Source: Aphis gossypii (lineage: Eukaryota > Arthropoda > Insecta > Hemiptera > Aphididae). From it: a DNA stretch of 64,000 nt. The translations under genes were made by a program, and so were the position numbers. Under the pieces are notes generated by a model. The model saw only the letters and a list, made by a program, of their open reading frames with translations, was not told where the DNA came from and did not search any database. The stretch spans positions 82,864,604 through 82,928,603 of the forward strand of contig NC_065531.1 in the NCBI RefSeq assembly GCF_020184175.1. The letters are read 5' to 3'. This document shows, piece by piece, positions 1-13,490 of the stretch (position 1 is its first letter; each line of letters opens with the position of its first letter).

Positions 1-1015
1 CCGACAAACAGAGCGGAACCCCTGTGGAAAACAACGACTCCGTCATTGTAAACTGACATGCAAAACTACCACACATCCGATGAATATCACAAATACCGAC
101 ATGTATATTTCACGCAACATAATTCATACAAAATGCAGTAGTTAGTTGCAATGTTGCATTACTATCTACTACTGAAGGATTTTTGATTATTTGTTATTAG
201 TTATTATACTTGTTACTTAATGTAAAATATCTATTACAATGCCCTGTCAGTTTAGATTAATATATTTATAAGCCTAATAGAATAGAATAGAGTGATTCAT
301 TTAGATTTTGTAAACTGACAAAAATAAAAATCTATGATACAATTGAATGTATTTGACATCGAAATTTATACTCTTAATATTTTATAATTAATAAATCTAC
401 GTATAATAGCTACTAAATATAATGTAAAAGTAGAAAACGTAAATAAAAATAAATACTGTATAGTTTTAAAACGACCAATTTTTCTAAAATCTTAAAATCA
501 TATGATATAGGAATAATAATAGACATGTATGCGATAATATTACGCATTGTTTAATCATCTTGCAAGTTTATTGTGCAGTTAAATAGATTATGTTTAGAAT
601 TTACTGTGAACAATGTTACGTTTTATTTCAGCATAGGGCGTCGTAAAGATAGTGTTGTAACTTTGTAAGTATATTATTATGATGCGGGCATCATGCGATG
701 CTTAAAAAAATCATTCGAAAAAGGTACCTACTAAGAGTGGGTATCATAATAAAAACAAGTGTATGTCCTATAATAGTCGAAACAACGTTATAATAATTCA
801 AGAGCAATGAAATGTAGAATATTATGTTGAATGTTAATATGAATCCCAGTACTTTTTTTTTATCTGTTTTTTCATCACTTTAGAATTTACACGTGCGTTA
901 AAAGAACAATGGGAAGTGAGTATGTTTTTTTATTTAATGAATAATATTTGTGTAAAATATTTATTTATGACGTTCACCAAACCGACTTGCTAATAAAGTG
1001 CATTGTATTTGGATA
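1..1015 (+). other. Possible 3' end of a gene entering from the left (weak)
   Basis: Three weak hints suggest a plus-strand transcript tail. Bases 3-53 form an open, GC-richer frame (DKQSGTPVENNDSVIVN, then TGA at 54-56) next to AT-rich DNA. Two microexon-like stretches follow. The first is 632-664 (33 nt), preceded by TTTTATTTCAG and followed by GTAAGT. The second is 884-915 (32 nt), preceded by a T-rich tract ending in TAG and followed by GTGAGT. An AATAAA lies at about 992. The pieces do not all join in one frame, because the stop at 54-56 would end the first one. They may therefore be 3'UTR exons, separate signals or chance. No protein family is recognised. Confidence 0.22.
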
Positions 1016-2240
1016 GAGCTGTGGTGTATTTATTTCAATGTAAATATCTATTAAATTAGTAAATATTATAATACATAATAGACATTTTTAAGTTAAGAAT
1101 TATTATAACTTTTAATACTTTGCATAGGAATAAACTGATAGGTGCTTAAGGAAAAGCAACCTATAACGTTCCTCTCAACCGATAATTCATCATGATGTAA
1201 TTCTAAATTAATTAGTCAAATTTTGTTTATAAATTTATTATAGATATTTTAAACGATTGAATACAGAAAAAAGTTAATATTAAAATTTTATAATGTATTA
1301 ACCTTTTTTAAAAAAGAATTATCCCATTTTTGTAAATTCATAATCAGATATTCTAATTATTTTTTTGGAAATGTTAATAAATCTAAATTTAAATTTAAAT
1401 GAATACTTATTGAGTTATTTAGTATTGCGTGCCAAGGATAATTATATGTTCGTAATACGTTTTTCGGAAGATATAATACGTATACTCTTATTTTGAAAAT
1501 TATAGTAATTGTTAAAATTAATCTATTAACATTCTTTAATATTTTTTAAAATTAATAATAGTCGGAATATAATAACTACTATATTAAAATACCTATATTT
1601 CATATTTTTGTAAAACCATTTCTAAGGACTTTATGTAAGTGTTCCCCTAATATATACGTTTTAATATAACTCTTAAAGTACTATAGTTTGATTTAATCTC
1701 TACCCTTTAACTTTTAAATCAACATTTTCAAAACAATATTAATTCATAGAAAAAAAATAAAAGTCTGCTATATTTGGAAAAAAAGACACCGTGGGGCACT
1801 CTTATAAAATCCGTTTTCTGGAATCATACCGACATAAAAAATCAAAAAAAATCGACTTGGATCGGTTAGGTTATCCTTTCTGGATTTACGAACCGCGTAT
1901 ACACTTTTCCGAGTACACGGCGTAAAGAGAAAAAAAAATCGAAAAGCACGATCATGCACGTTATTTGCACTTTTGCGTGACAACCCGAACGACAAATCAT
2001 AATACCTATATATTATAAACGGATCTGTCTGGTATAGAGTAGTACAGTGGTAGTGGTATGGTGCGTATATGCTGCTGCAGTCGATTATTGGCGAACATGT
2101 CAATTTCCGATGCCGTGAAGGCCGAACGATTTGTCAAAACGAGACAACCGGTTTGAAGTCGTCGACGGCCAGTGTGGGGGCGGCGGGGAAGGGCGACGCG
2201 ATTTGAAATAATTAACCGTTTCACAACTTACTACAACCGC
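1016..2240. other. AT-rich intergenic DNA, no gene seen
   Basis: This is mostly AT-rich sequence with short A and T runs. From about 1780 it becomes GC-richer and holds short overlapping open frames on the minus strand (to about 2224). Those frames have no recognisable domain and no consistent protein-like composition. I see no gene here. Confidence 0.6.
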
Positions 2241-2244
2241 AGCG

Positions 2245-2358
2245 CAGCTCAGTCGTCGTCGTCGTACACAATATTATTATGATAAATCGCGAATTGTGGT
2301 GCAGGTCGTCGTCGTCGTCGTCGTAGGAAACGCTACCGACGACGACGACGACGATTGG
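2245..2358. repeat. CGT/ACG triplet repeats forming an inverted pair
   Basis: A short (CGT)n run occurs near 2250. At 2303-2325 there is a second (TCG)n run ending in TAGG. After an 8-9 base spacer comes a (CGA)n run at 2334-2355. The last two are reverse complements over about five triplets, so the strand can fold into a hairpin. The same triplet type recurs inside the coding exon near 14.7 kb. I see no gene here, so this is either a regulatory or leader sequence or a simple repeat in a CpG-richer island. Confidence 0.75.
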
Positions 2359-2359
2359 C

Positions 2360-3330
2360 GTGTAAAAAATTATAATATTGTACGCGCGGAGATAAAATAT
2401 GATAATTAATTAGACGATTTGATCTGGCACGGGTATGTTAATTCAACGATTTTGTTTCGGTTACGAAATCGGCTTAATGCGCGCGTAGGTATTACCTACC
2501 TATATATATATATGTGACACATAGTCCTAAGCGTATTTTGTTTCGGTTTTGAGAAAAAAAAATATATATATACGAAAAAACCGTTTCAAGGTCGTCGCCT
2601 GTGTGTATGTGCAACGCCACTACGCCGTTTCGCTCTAGTAATTCGGTCGGGTCCCGTGAGCAGCGTACGCGCGCGGTGATGGAAAGCGAAAGGTTACAGG
2701 GAACATAATATAACGTATTATATATATTTTAATGTATAAATATTATTATGTGTACAATAATAAACCAACAGACGGAATAATTTAACGATGTACCCACTAC
2801 AAACACACACAAACGTCATATATATATATATAAAATAATGATGATAATAATGTGTACCACTGCAGTGCGTTTGACGGTGATGCGCGCAAAATTAATAACA
2901 ATAATATACGTATCAACCTTGGACGACGTTTTCCGGAGCTCGCGATTTAAGTGCACTATACACGACTATTATTATTATCGTAATAAATCGTCACAATCCG
3001 ATGTCGCAATAATTCGAGTGTAGGACCGCATAAAATTTTCTACACGTGTGCGGATTTAACGGGCACGATCGTCGATCCGTGTGCCTGCAACGCGATTCGT
3101 GTACGACGCACCGCGTACCCAAATACCGAAATTACAGGAACAGAATTTTACCTATTGCGCGTGCTTATCGCAGTTATCAAACGCTTTTACTCGGAAAACG
3201 ATCGGTTTACGACGCGAACGATGCAGTATAAATACGTCGATTTATGAACGCGCGCGCCCGCGACCTTGTCCGGGGCCACGGGCGCGCGCGAGCGATGATG
3301 AAGGCGAAAACGTTTGACTATTAAAAGAAC
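2360..3330. other. CpG-richer noncoding island
   Basis: The base composition is clearly GC-richer than the flanks, with frequent CG dinucleotides, (TA)n runs near 2500 and 2820, and a 10-bp palindrome CACTGCAGTG at 2858-2867. Several open frames of 60-80 codons occur on both strands, but none shows a domain or consistent codon use. The island could be a promoter, an enhancer or a noncoding exon, and the sequence does not decide between these. Confidence 0.4.
3249..3290. repeat. Perfect 12-bp GC inverted repeat
   Basis: The arms CGCGCGCGCCCG (3249-3260) and CGGGCGCGCGCG (3279-3290) are exact reverse complements, separated by an 18-base spacer. Such an alternating CG arm is striking in AT-rich DNA. 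It can form a very stable hairpin or cruciform, and alternating CG can adopt Z-DNA. Function is unknown. Confidence 0.85.
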
Positions 3331-3686
3331 AAATAATGACACCATAAAAAAAAAAAAACCAAGACGGTAAATATTATACGTAATATATATATACCGAGAG
3401 AGAGAATAATATAGACTACAGAGGCGAAATACGCTTACCTGTGCACTATAAGCTCGTTTTGTCTTCGACCGGTCCAAATGATATTATATTGTATTTGTCC
3501 AAAACTCAATGCTCTCTATATATTACACACTCGATTCTATACGACCATTTGTCGACGAATTTGACGATGATGATGATGATGTGTGCCCTTGACTCTGACA
3601 TGGCAATTATCGAAATATCGTGTTAACGCTAATGGATAGTACGAGTTTAGGTACTCTTTTTTTTTTATGCTCTGTGTACACAACAC

Positions 3687-3704
3687 GTGTGTGTGTGTGT
3701 GTGT
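3687..3704. repeat. (GT)9 microsatellite
   Basis: Nine uninterrupted GT units in noncoding DNA. Confidence 0.9.
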
Positions 3705-4582
3705 ACCCAGTGGTAAGCACTTCTACGTCCCATCCCACCGTCTCTTAACTCTTTTCAGACAATATCGTCTGGACGATTTCCCCCGAAAGCGTTTTTTTTT
3801 TATTTTTCAAACGGTCACTCGTCTGACATTTTTCTAACAATTATTATAATTATCGTTTATCTACTTATTTAACACGACGTTTGTATGTCTCTCGTAATAT
3901 TATATGCTGGCAATTTGTTTGTAAACAAAAATTGAAATGTTGTGTGTGAAATACGGACGGAAGTTTACTTATAGCAGACAGCAGTGCGCGCAATGTGAAA
4001 GTCGATCGTGAAAAAGTTACACGCATCTTTATATAGATTTCGGAACGCTATTTTTATTAGAAGATACGTTCTGCAAACCGGTCTCAAAATTTTTCAGATG
4101 CCTCTATCATGACTGACGTTCACATCATTAGCAATTCGATTAATCATTGTAGTGCGCGATTTTAATTGAAGATAAATAGCAATATAGTGAGACGAAGATC
4201 GGGTAGATCCCTTCTTTAAATACCTATTGAATAAAATAAACATCAAACGTAATGTAGATATTGTATAACAATGATATGAGTATATGACTGGTTGAATAAT
4301 ATATTGATCTCGTCACTTCTTTGTATACATTTTTAAATATAGTATTAACGATTCAAATTTAAATTAATTTTGAATGCATATATATATACTTATATTAATA
4401 TGTATATTATTGATTTAATTTATAAAAAATGTATCATTAAAATGTTTTAATCAACAGAAGTTTTTAACGAAAATACTTTAAAATATTATTTAAAACTTAA
4501 TTATCGTTGCCATTTTTAAATTAAATGAGTTCTGCGGTTTTAAGTAGATAATTTTGTACGAAATACAAATGAAATTGTTTGA

Positions 4583-4606
4583 ACATGTACACATGTACAC
4601 ATGTAC
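4583..4606. repeat. Three tandem copies of ACATGTAC
   Basis: Three perfect head-to-tail copies of an 8-bp unit, each containing the palindrome ACATGT. No gene is nearby. It could be a small minisatellite or a clustered binding site. Confidence 0.85.
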
Positions 4607-6941
4607 ATTGTATAGGTGTTCATTACAGTAGTAATACTTATACCCCAAGGCTTTTACTGTGCACATTGAGTCTTAACACAAAAATTCGTCACGACTTAGT
4701 TAACTTAGATTCATCGACATACCTACACTTCTATAAAGATGCTCTTTAATCTTTGTAAATATGTTTGTTATTTTTATCAATGCCATTCAATTGATTTAAA
4801 TATATTATGTTTAAGACACCATTCCACAATACTCTAAATATACATGTTATTATTATTATTGTACTATTTTTTTACAAGGTGAGAACTAGTTCAATTTCGT
4901 ATTTCAGAAACGTATCTAAATCAAACCTTGTGCCATTAGACATGTGTATTATAATATAATATAAACTAATATTCTCATTTATAAAATCATTCATTTTCCT
5001 TATTTATTGCGCAGGTACCTCTATTATATCATTATTATACGCTACTATACAAAATAAGATATATTTTTTTGACGTTTCTCTTAAACACATTTAATGGCAG
5101 GGCAGTCAATAGCAATAACGAGTTAATTACGAGTTATTAGCAAGACATAATTTTAATAACACTGTTTAGGCAGGTAGTATAATATACTATATAAATGTAT
5201 GTTATTGAAAGTTGCTTGAGGGTATGAAAATTGGCTGTGTATTCTAAATAAATTGGTACTTATTTGTAAAACTGTTCTTCATTTTCATTTTTTCAAGTCT
5301 TACTATACAAAAATATTACCCTAGTGGGATACTGTAGGTGAATTTAAAAAAATTCACGTTTTACAATGTATTCGTTTTAAAATAAGCATAATATTATACT
5401 ATTTATATTATACGATAGGTACATGTAACGACATTTGAGCATCATTATAATATTATTTACATTTTGCAAAACACTTCCATAAGTCACTCTATATCCACGC
5501 ACCAGTGACAGATTGTAATTTATTTTACTATTCTCTTAAAGGTTCAAAACAAGTGAATTGCATTACGCCATAACAATAATTCATTCAATTATATTGTGTA
5601 TATTTCCAAATAAGAAACATGGTTAATGCTCGTTTCGGTTTAACATAAGGTATTATAATATATAGTGTATATATATATTTTAATTATATGAACTTAAGTT
5701 TTGAAAAATAATCGTTATTAAAATACTATTAACTTGGTAGACATTTATATCTTTAAAAAACGGATAATAGTTTCTAAATACCGAAATAATAAATTGTGTG
5801 TTTATATGTTATTAGTATGTATTCCTATACTTACTACAATACTACCTACACTAAATATTATCTATGTATCTAAATTCTAAGTGTATACGAGTCTAGGCAC
5901 ACAGTTGTTTATAACATATGGATGGTTAGTAAATACCACAGACAATAAAATAAAATGTATATATAAGTTAAAGTGTAATAATATTATGATATTAATTACT
6001 TTAGTGTTCAGTGATCGTTAAATTTAAGTTCAAGACCACATTTTTATGATAGCTATCAATATAATGGCCAATTGGTACGTTGACTATTTTCAAGTAATTT
6101 TTGCGGTAAATGAAAGTATTAACCTATAACATAACACCATGATGTAGGTATACCGATTTTATATTGTAGTCTTTATATTTAAAGATTCTAACGTAGGTAC
6201 CTCCATAATATAACTATGTGATAAAATGGGTTAAAACTGATTCATCATCTTTCTACAGTTTTTTGTTTTCCTTCTATTGAAATGTACCTATACTACAAAA
6301 ACCAATAAATTCAATGGTTAATTTTATGATTTCCTACTTCTTGATTTTGGACATATTTTTTATGTAAGCAAATAAACATGATGCAGACAAATTCAACTTA
6401 TAGGTAATGCTTAAAGTAAATAAATCCAATATTATTATAATAATTGGTATCCGCTTTTACATGAAAATTATGTTCAGAAAAGAAAATAAATCATAAAAGT
6501 AATCATTTTAATAATCATGTTCATAATTATTTTTATTTCTAAGATTTTTATATATTTTTTTTAAAATATATTTTTAAAAATTTTCGTATTCCATATTTAT
6601 TATTTATCTTTATTTCCATAATTAAAGAGATAATACTGATACCTAATATTATCTGTAATCGATGGCTGCAATCATTTAAATAAACAAAATTATATTCGAT
6701 TTTCGCCATCTAAAATTAAATTTATGTGTGAGCCGTCCTATAGCAATTTTAACTGGTTAAAAAAAATAAGCTATTAACACCATTCGAATACACAAAAGTA
6801 TTGATATAACTTTTATTGAAAATGGACCGGTAGTTTTTGAATTTATAGAGGTAATAACAAATAAGAAACATTAATTTACCTATGTTCAATAATATATATC
6901 ACTGGAATAAATTATGAAATGAATTACAAATTTTTAAAATG

Positions 6942-6958
6942 TTTTTTTTTTTTTTTTT
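6942..6958. repeat. Poly(T) run of 17
   Basis: Uninterrupted T run in AT-rich DNA. It may be the poly(A) tail of a minus-strand retro-insert, but no coding remnant is visible beside it. Confidence 0.85.
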
Positions 6959-9004
6959 ATTTAGATTATATAATTAAGTGTTAAAATATACATGCATAAT
7001 TGGCAATTTCACGATTAATTAAAACTATATAGTTGTGTGTAAAAGCTTATTTAATGTATTTCTTAAAATGTATTATTCAAAACAACTATGCAAAGAATTG
7101 GTGGCCGAATTAATATAAATTTATTAAAATAGTAGTATATTTGTTATAAAATTTAAATTTTATTGACCACTTTACAATATTTAATACTGAATGATCAAAT
7201 TAAACTATAAGTCGTAAAAAATCAAACCAAACCCAAGCCCACCCAACCCGTTTAATATATCAATATATACGTTTAAAAATGTCAGCCATTACGATAAAAC
7301 TATAGACGTATAAAAACACTAAACCATGTATTATACATGTATATATATATATAATATATTAAATAGTATTGTTTTCGATTAAAACTGTAAATGGCAAAAC
7401 ATTTAAATAAACATCATATTACATTATCGTTAAAAAATAAAATCTTTTTTAAATTTAATAGTTTATACGCAATTAAAGTTATGTATTTTGTAAATATATA
7501 TTATAATTTTTCACCATAAAAGTATTATAGGGTCATTGGATAAAGGTGTAGAATATAATAAAATCATTTAGAAATGTTAAACATATAATACTAAATTGGT
7601 AATGACTATGATGGATAATTTTGATATTAACCCACATTATAACATTAAAAAGGTTTCATAACCAAAACCTTACAATAAAAATTATTTTGACTACTTAATT
7701 AATGAATACCTTTAGTGAAATTTTTAAGACCTCCACTCAACCATTCAACGAGTGACTAAAGTGTAATCTAAAAAAACAACAACGATTTAACATACTTATT
7801 TAAAAGTACATAATATAGTTTATTAATTAGGTAGGTATGTATGTATAATATATAATTGGTAGTTTAAATACTAAATATATAAGATAATTAACCTAAATAT
7901 ATTTCCATTTTGTTAACATAATTTTAGAATTTTTTGATGTAATTAAAAATGAAAAACATTTATGATAGTTACCATTAATAAATAATTTAACAGAGCATTT
8001 TCGATATCTATTTACTACTTATTTATTTTAAATACAATACCTATGAAGAGTAATGCCAATCAAAAAAAAAAAAAAAAAATTAAAAATCAAATCTAAAATA
8101 TATACTTTTTTTTTACCAATTATTTTATTTATTGACTTGCATATTATTATTATTTTTATCGTGATTTTGTTTACTGAAAATTCATTAGACTTTATTTTGT
8201 TATTTTATTTTTATGTCTAAAATAAATATAAACATATATTTCGATAATGTTTAAATTTACATATCACCCTATTTAGGATTTACGCACATCAATTAAATTA
8301 CTTAACAAACAACATGATTTATTTATGTAATTATTAAATACAATTTGCAGTGGCAGTTACTTTTGAAGTAAATTTATTATAATTTATGATAATAATTGCA
8401 ATATTCCAATATACATAATATATAATATGTAATACATTCAATAATAATAAAATATAAAAATTTTAATATAATTTAACAATATAATAAGTATTTATAAATA
8501 TAATGTATGTAGTATTATATAATATACATAACTTTTATATTACATTTTCGATCTACGTACAGTAATATTCGAAATTGTTATAAAACTACTATATAGCTGT
8601 GTTAATGTAAAAAGAAACATTCGAATAATTGTATACGTTTTCACAGTGAGATAAAATGTTAAATTAAATAAATCGTATTATTTATTCGTATATTATATCA
8701 AATAATTATTACTGGTACTAGTGGTACTGAGTGGTACTTACCTACGTGTTACATATTAAATATAATATAACAAATATGTACATTTATATAATAGTTTACA
8801 CAGAAATTCACCTTCATAAATAAGTAAATAATGTGAATATAAATATACGATTCAAATTATTAATTAGTAATTACACATTCTATCTCGTCATGGCAAATTA
8901 TATAATTATTTAAAATTTTTCTACACCCAAATTTATCTTAAACAATTTATAAATGTATACTCGTTAACTGTGTGCATGGTATAATATATTAATATAATAA
9001 AATT

Positions 9005-9310
9005 TACAGATCCGGATGTATTGGAACAATGCAGGAAATGCACGGACATGACAAAACTCCGATTTATTAATTCCTTCGTCACCGCGCGTAAGGAACTGCG
9101 TTTACGTTTAACCGTTAGCCAGCCTGTTTCAGCATTGCAGGACGTATACGTAAAGTTGGACCTCTCTAATTTTTGTTTTCCAAGTTTTTTGATAATATAC
9201 AATTTCTTGGATTTACGATTTTTTACAATTGTTTTCAGTAATTTTGAAAAGTTTGAACCTATATACAAGCTAAGTCGGTAAGCCTCAAATTCGTTATCAC
9301 AGGTCACCAG
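9005..9310. other. GC-richer island with open frames on both strands
   Basis: This short block has markedly higher GC than the flanks. It is open on the plus strand (from 9021, 86 codons) and on the minus strand (to 9307, 124 codons). A possible plus-strand acceptor (TTTACAG) precedes it. The plus frame contains CRKC and reads plausibly (VTARKELRLRLTVSQ), but I recognise no family and cannot choose a strand. It could be an isolated exon, an old transposon fragment or a conserved noncoding element. Confidence 0.25.
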
Positions 9311-12300
9311 GTCTCCAATCCAACAACTGCCACTTCGATTTCATTAGTCTCCAACGTTGCATAGTAGTTGACTGCAGTGCGACCTTCAGACGGAATCGTT
9401 ATTATCGTTATAATATTTGATGATTAACTACGAAGCCTTATCAGCGGACCGATATCGGATATGATGTTATCGGACATTCGGACGTATTGTTATCGAAGAT
9501 GTTGACGAAAGCTTCAGTTATTCAGAGCCTTAGAGGTATCGATATACTTCAATATAGTGCAACGACAAAATATTTGATAAAAAATACTTATTGATTTATG
9601 TCTTGATAATTTAACTGTGTCGATTGCATTTGTTTAGTAATGTCTGAAAATATCGTGATTACGAGTACATAATGGACATATTATGCTAATTAACAAAAAT
9701 TCAAAATTTATCCATGTGTAATGCGTATTGTACATCTTAAAATAGCATAACGTATTAACGTAGCGGAAGTCTCCTTTTTCGTATAGTCACACTTCCAATA
9801 AATTATAACAATATATTAATATGTTTACATTTTTGTACTAGGTATTTATGTAACTTATGATGACGTGTGTCATTGTGTGTCATCATGTCACCAAAACAAG
9901 TTCAATGTAATTATTATTGAAAAAAAATATTTTATTATTTAATCCGACATTGCGTTTTGCGTCGAACCAACCGTTATTATAATGTTATTATGTAGGTAAA
10001 CTTCGATAACCATGTACGTGCATTAATAGTGTTGTTGTGTCGTATCGGAAATTCAACTCTTTTTACGGAGTTTCGAGTTTCAATAATAATTATAGAATAA
10101 TAATAAAAAATATCAAACGATCATAATAAAAAAAATCTTACGAAACGACGGAGGCTAGACCGTCGCTGCACGTGTTTGTTTATGGGGCAACGATTAATGT
10201 TTATAGCACCAGCGTATAAAAATGGAAGAAAGTGAAAATGTGTCATTTCGCGAGCGAGGCGCAGATGCTACCGTCGCGATGCCGCCAGATCGGTTGCTTT
10301 TGTAGGACGAGATTCGACGGCGACGACTTATCATTTACCAACGTGCGCTGCATTAACATTTTTATTGTAGTTAATTTCGGAAGTCGACCTGAATACGTAA
10401 AAGTGGACCTATAAAACGTACGGGGACAATTTATTATTGCGCACGTCGTACGAAAACGGCATCGAAGGACTAGAGAATGGTTAGATGTCAGTCGATCGGC
10501 CGGTCGCAAAAACGTTTTGAATTTAATTTTTAACGTCCTGGCTTCAAGTTTTGTAAATCTAATCGGTTTTTGACTTACCCGATTTACCTACCGTGAATTC
10601 GAAAGCCGTGTCGAAAACACTTTAAAGTTGGCCATATTATTTATATTCGTAACATAAATTATAATACAATAGTATACATATTTTTATACATTATCAACAA
10701 TTATTTTAAGACTGGTTTTAATATTCGTATTTAGAACGAGGACGTTAAAGGTATATCGAATACAATTTTTGCATAAAAAAAAACAAAATCAATAAGTGCA
10801 ATAATACCATTATTACATCGAATGACATGTTAATTCGTTTCAAATGGACATAAACATAGGTACCAATTTATACATTATTATCCTTCAATATTATACTTAT
10901 TAGCGAACTGAGATGTCTTATTTTAAAATAAATCATAATATCCATGGCATACGAATAACAATGTTATCTTTCATAGTACTAACATTCGAGTCGTATTCGT
11001 ATGTTGTCGGGATAAAAGATACCTAATAATATTCTTGGGAACTCCCGGTATGGGACTAAGGTAAATTAATATTATTAACATTATTATATTATAATAATAC
11101 ACCTTGAACACAATTCAATTCAAACGTATTTAAAAGCGGTACCATACTAAATGTTTCACGTAGGCGAGGTTTGTCGGTACAATCGGTGTTGTACCTACGT
11201 TTCGTAAAATGAAACTATTTTGATTTAAAAATAAACGCATAATTCGGAAAGTGGAAATAATTGTGCGTCACACTACGCGTGTTGCGCGCGTAGTCGTTGA
11301 TACAATTTTTAAATGTTAGATAAGACAAGGTAATGGCTGCTATATATTAGTAATCACTACTATAATAACTAAAACGGCGTCAGTCGATAGACTCGACGAA
11401 AAAATCAGTGATACGATATTATTGCATAGGGTTAGTGGTTGAAACGGTATTTATTTACATGTAATTATTACCAAATACCTGGTCGACTATCAAAAAAAAC
11501 GTGCCGACGGACGTTCAAAAACAATACCGTTTAAGTATTTTACTAGGAAATGGATCAGTTCATCAGTTTATCGTGACAGATCGTACTGTAAACAACGCTG
11601 CCGAGTCACGTCAGTATTTTTTTTTCTATAGAAAACCACCCGACGCATATTAAAACGTTAAGGTAATCGGCATCACAATAATTATTATAGGTACCTACAC
11701 CATATTATTATCCTGCAGATTTATTAGCCGTTGGCCGTTGCAGTGCGCGTGCGGACGAATTGTTATTGTTTTTACGGGATAGTTCACGCACAGATTTAGT
11801 CGGTGTTTTTTTTCCTGCTAGTTTACTATATACTAATCGTAAATGATTAAGACGGAGAAGATGACGCGGCCCGTCTTGGACAGCCTCTGCCGGTCGTCGT
11901 GCACTATTTATCAAGGTCGGCGTCGGTAATAATAATGATTACACGGCTATGGTGCTTTAGTTTAATTTGTGGCGTGTGTGTGTGTGAAATTTAATGGGCA
12001 CGACGATGGCATTAAACGTTTCGCGTAAAACGTATCATTTTTTTTTCCGATGTCTCCCATCTGATCGGTCCGATCGCGATTTTATTTTCGACTAGAAAAC
12101 CATAATATTATTATACTGACCTCTGAGGAAGAAAATTACAAACGATAATGTGTATAATATTATATTAAATTATTATTTTATTTTATACACGAACACCATA
12201 AACGTCGTGACTTCCTGCAACTGCACCTGCAGTAGTCCGTCCGAGTTGTATTTTGTATTGCACGCGTTTCTGTTGCGGCATTTTCGATCGACCGGCAGAG

Positions 12301-13130
12301 AGTACCCATACCGATTGCGGTGTTGTTATACTGTTTACAGGAAAGTCGGTATAATTATCGCGTGTACAGCACCAAAAGGGGATATTATTGCTTTTATTGC
12401 ATTTTTCAATAATTCCGTCATTTTTTTTTCCAACAACACGTCTACGCAGTATAGAATCTACGGTATTGTACACAAGCAGTATACAATATAAGAGCTATTT
12501 ATTGCTCAAGTACGGTAAGCGCTCGACCGAATTAGAACGAGGCTATATGGCGTTGTTATTTTTATTATTTTACCATTTATACCTAGACCGATGAATAAAA
12601 AACAATAACGTTTATATTGTATTATAATGTATATGAATAATAAAAAAAAAAAAAAATAGTCAAAACACATTGTATTTAAAATCTAATTTTTTTTTATTTC
12701 CATTTTTCTTCATTTTTAACAAGTTCTTAATTTTAATAATTTATACAATTTATTTTTACATATACATAGATAACGAAAATAAAATAAAATTACAATTACG
12801 TCTTACCATAATAAAGTAATATAATATTAAATGAAATACAGTATGTACAATGCTATTACTGGCCGAGTCCCTATAACTTAAAGAATGAAAAAAAAAAAAT
12901 AATAATAACAATTTATCAATATTAAAAATGTAATAATATTAAATCTTACGAAATATTACGTAGCTATAAAAATAATATTCATATTATATTATTACAATAT
13001 GTTTTGCATAGACGACGAGCTATAACTACAATAACACACGAGACCCGTTCGTTTAAATTATTATTCAGTTTTTATAATATTCTATAATCGAAATAGAAAT
13101 AGTAAAATAATATTATAAATATCGGTTTTA
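9311..13130. other. Intergenic DNA with small CpG-rich patches
   Basis: AT-rich DNA with GC-richer patches near 10140-10510, 11700-11920 and 12180-12350. The first patch has a TATA-like GTATAAAAA near 10214 followed at once by an ATG and a 28-codon frame. The second has a 68-codon minus frame rich in Arg. Neither is recognisable. Near 9840-9895 an 8-bp inverted repeat (ATGATGAC/GTCATCAT) occurs. The 3' untranslated region of the minus-strand nuclear receptor may extend into the right part: minus-strand AATAAA candidates lie near 12690 and 12750. Confidence 0.45.
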
Positions 13131-13145
13131 ACTACACTACGTATC

Positions 13146-13229
13146 TAATAATAATCGTAATAATAATAATAATAATAATAATAAAAATAATAATAATAAT
13201 AATGATGATAATAATAATAATAATAAAAT
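13146..13229. repeat. Imperfect (TAA)n microsatellite
   Basis: About 84 bases of mostly TAA/ATA triplets with a few interruptions. It lies downstream of the nuclear-receptor stop codon on the gene's 3' side, so depending on the poly(A) site it may be inside the 3'UTR. The long poly-Ile minus frame across it is an artefact of the repeat. Confidence 0.85.
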
Positions 13230-13478
13230 AATGTATGCAGTTTGTCTCATTCGGTCTTAAGAAAAATAAATTACTGCTTTGTTGACCACACATTATAATA
13301 TATGTAACATAAAAATACGGGTAATAAATTACGGGTGTGGGCCTAGGGTGTATGTGTGTATTTATATATATATTGTTATAATATGCACAATATGCGTTGT
13401 AGCGAAGACAGCCGCCCACCGGCATTGTTACCGAGTGTGACAAACTCCTATTGTCTTTGACGCGAGATGTGCCCACTG

Positions 13479-13490
13479 CAGTATTTATTT
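13479..13490 (-). terminator. Candidate poly(A) signal for the nuclear-receptor gene
   Basis: Plus TTTATTTATT reads as overlapping AATAAA hexamers on the minus strand, about 540 bases after the stop codon. Other AATAAA candidates exist near 12690 and 12750, so the real cleavage site is unknown. Confidence 0.3.

Larger units (their letters stand above)
3705..9000. other. AT-rich gene desert
   Basis: About 5.3 kb of AT-rich sequence with no open frame of note. It contains a three-unit 8-bp tandem repeat at 4583-4606, a T run at 6942-6958 and an A run near 8064-8079. I see no transposon coding trace, RNA gene or splice-bounded exon. It lies on the 3' side of the nuclear-receptor gene and may contain regulatory DNA, which cannot be judged here. 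Confidence 0.6.

Noticed and set aside
13132..13476. Minus-strand 114-codon frame with a long Ile run
   Set aside because: The Ile run is a translation of the (TAA)n microsatellite.
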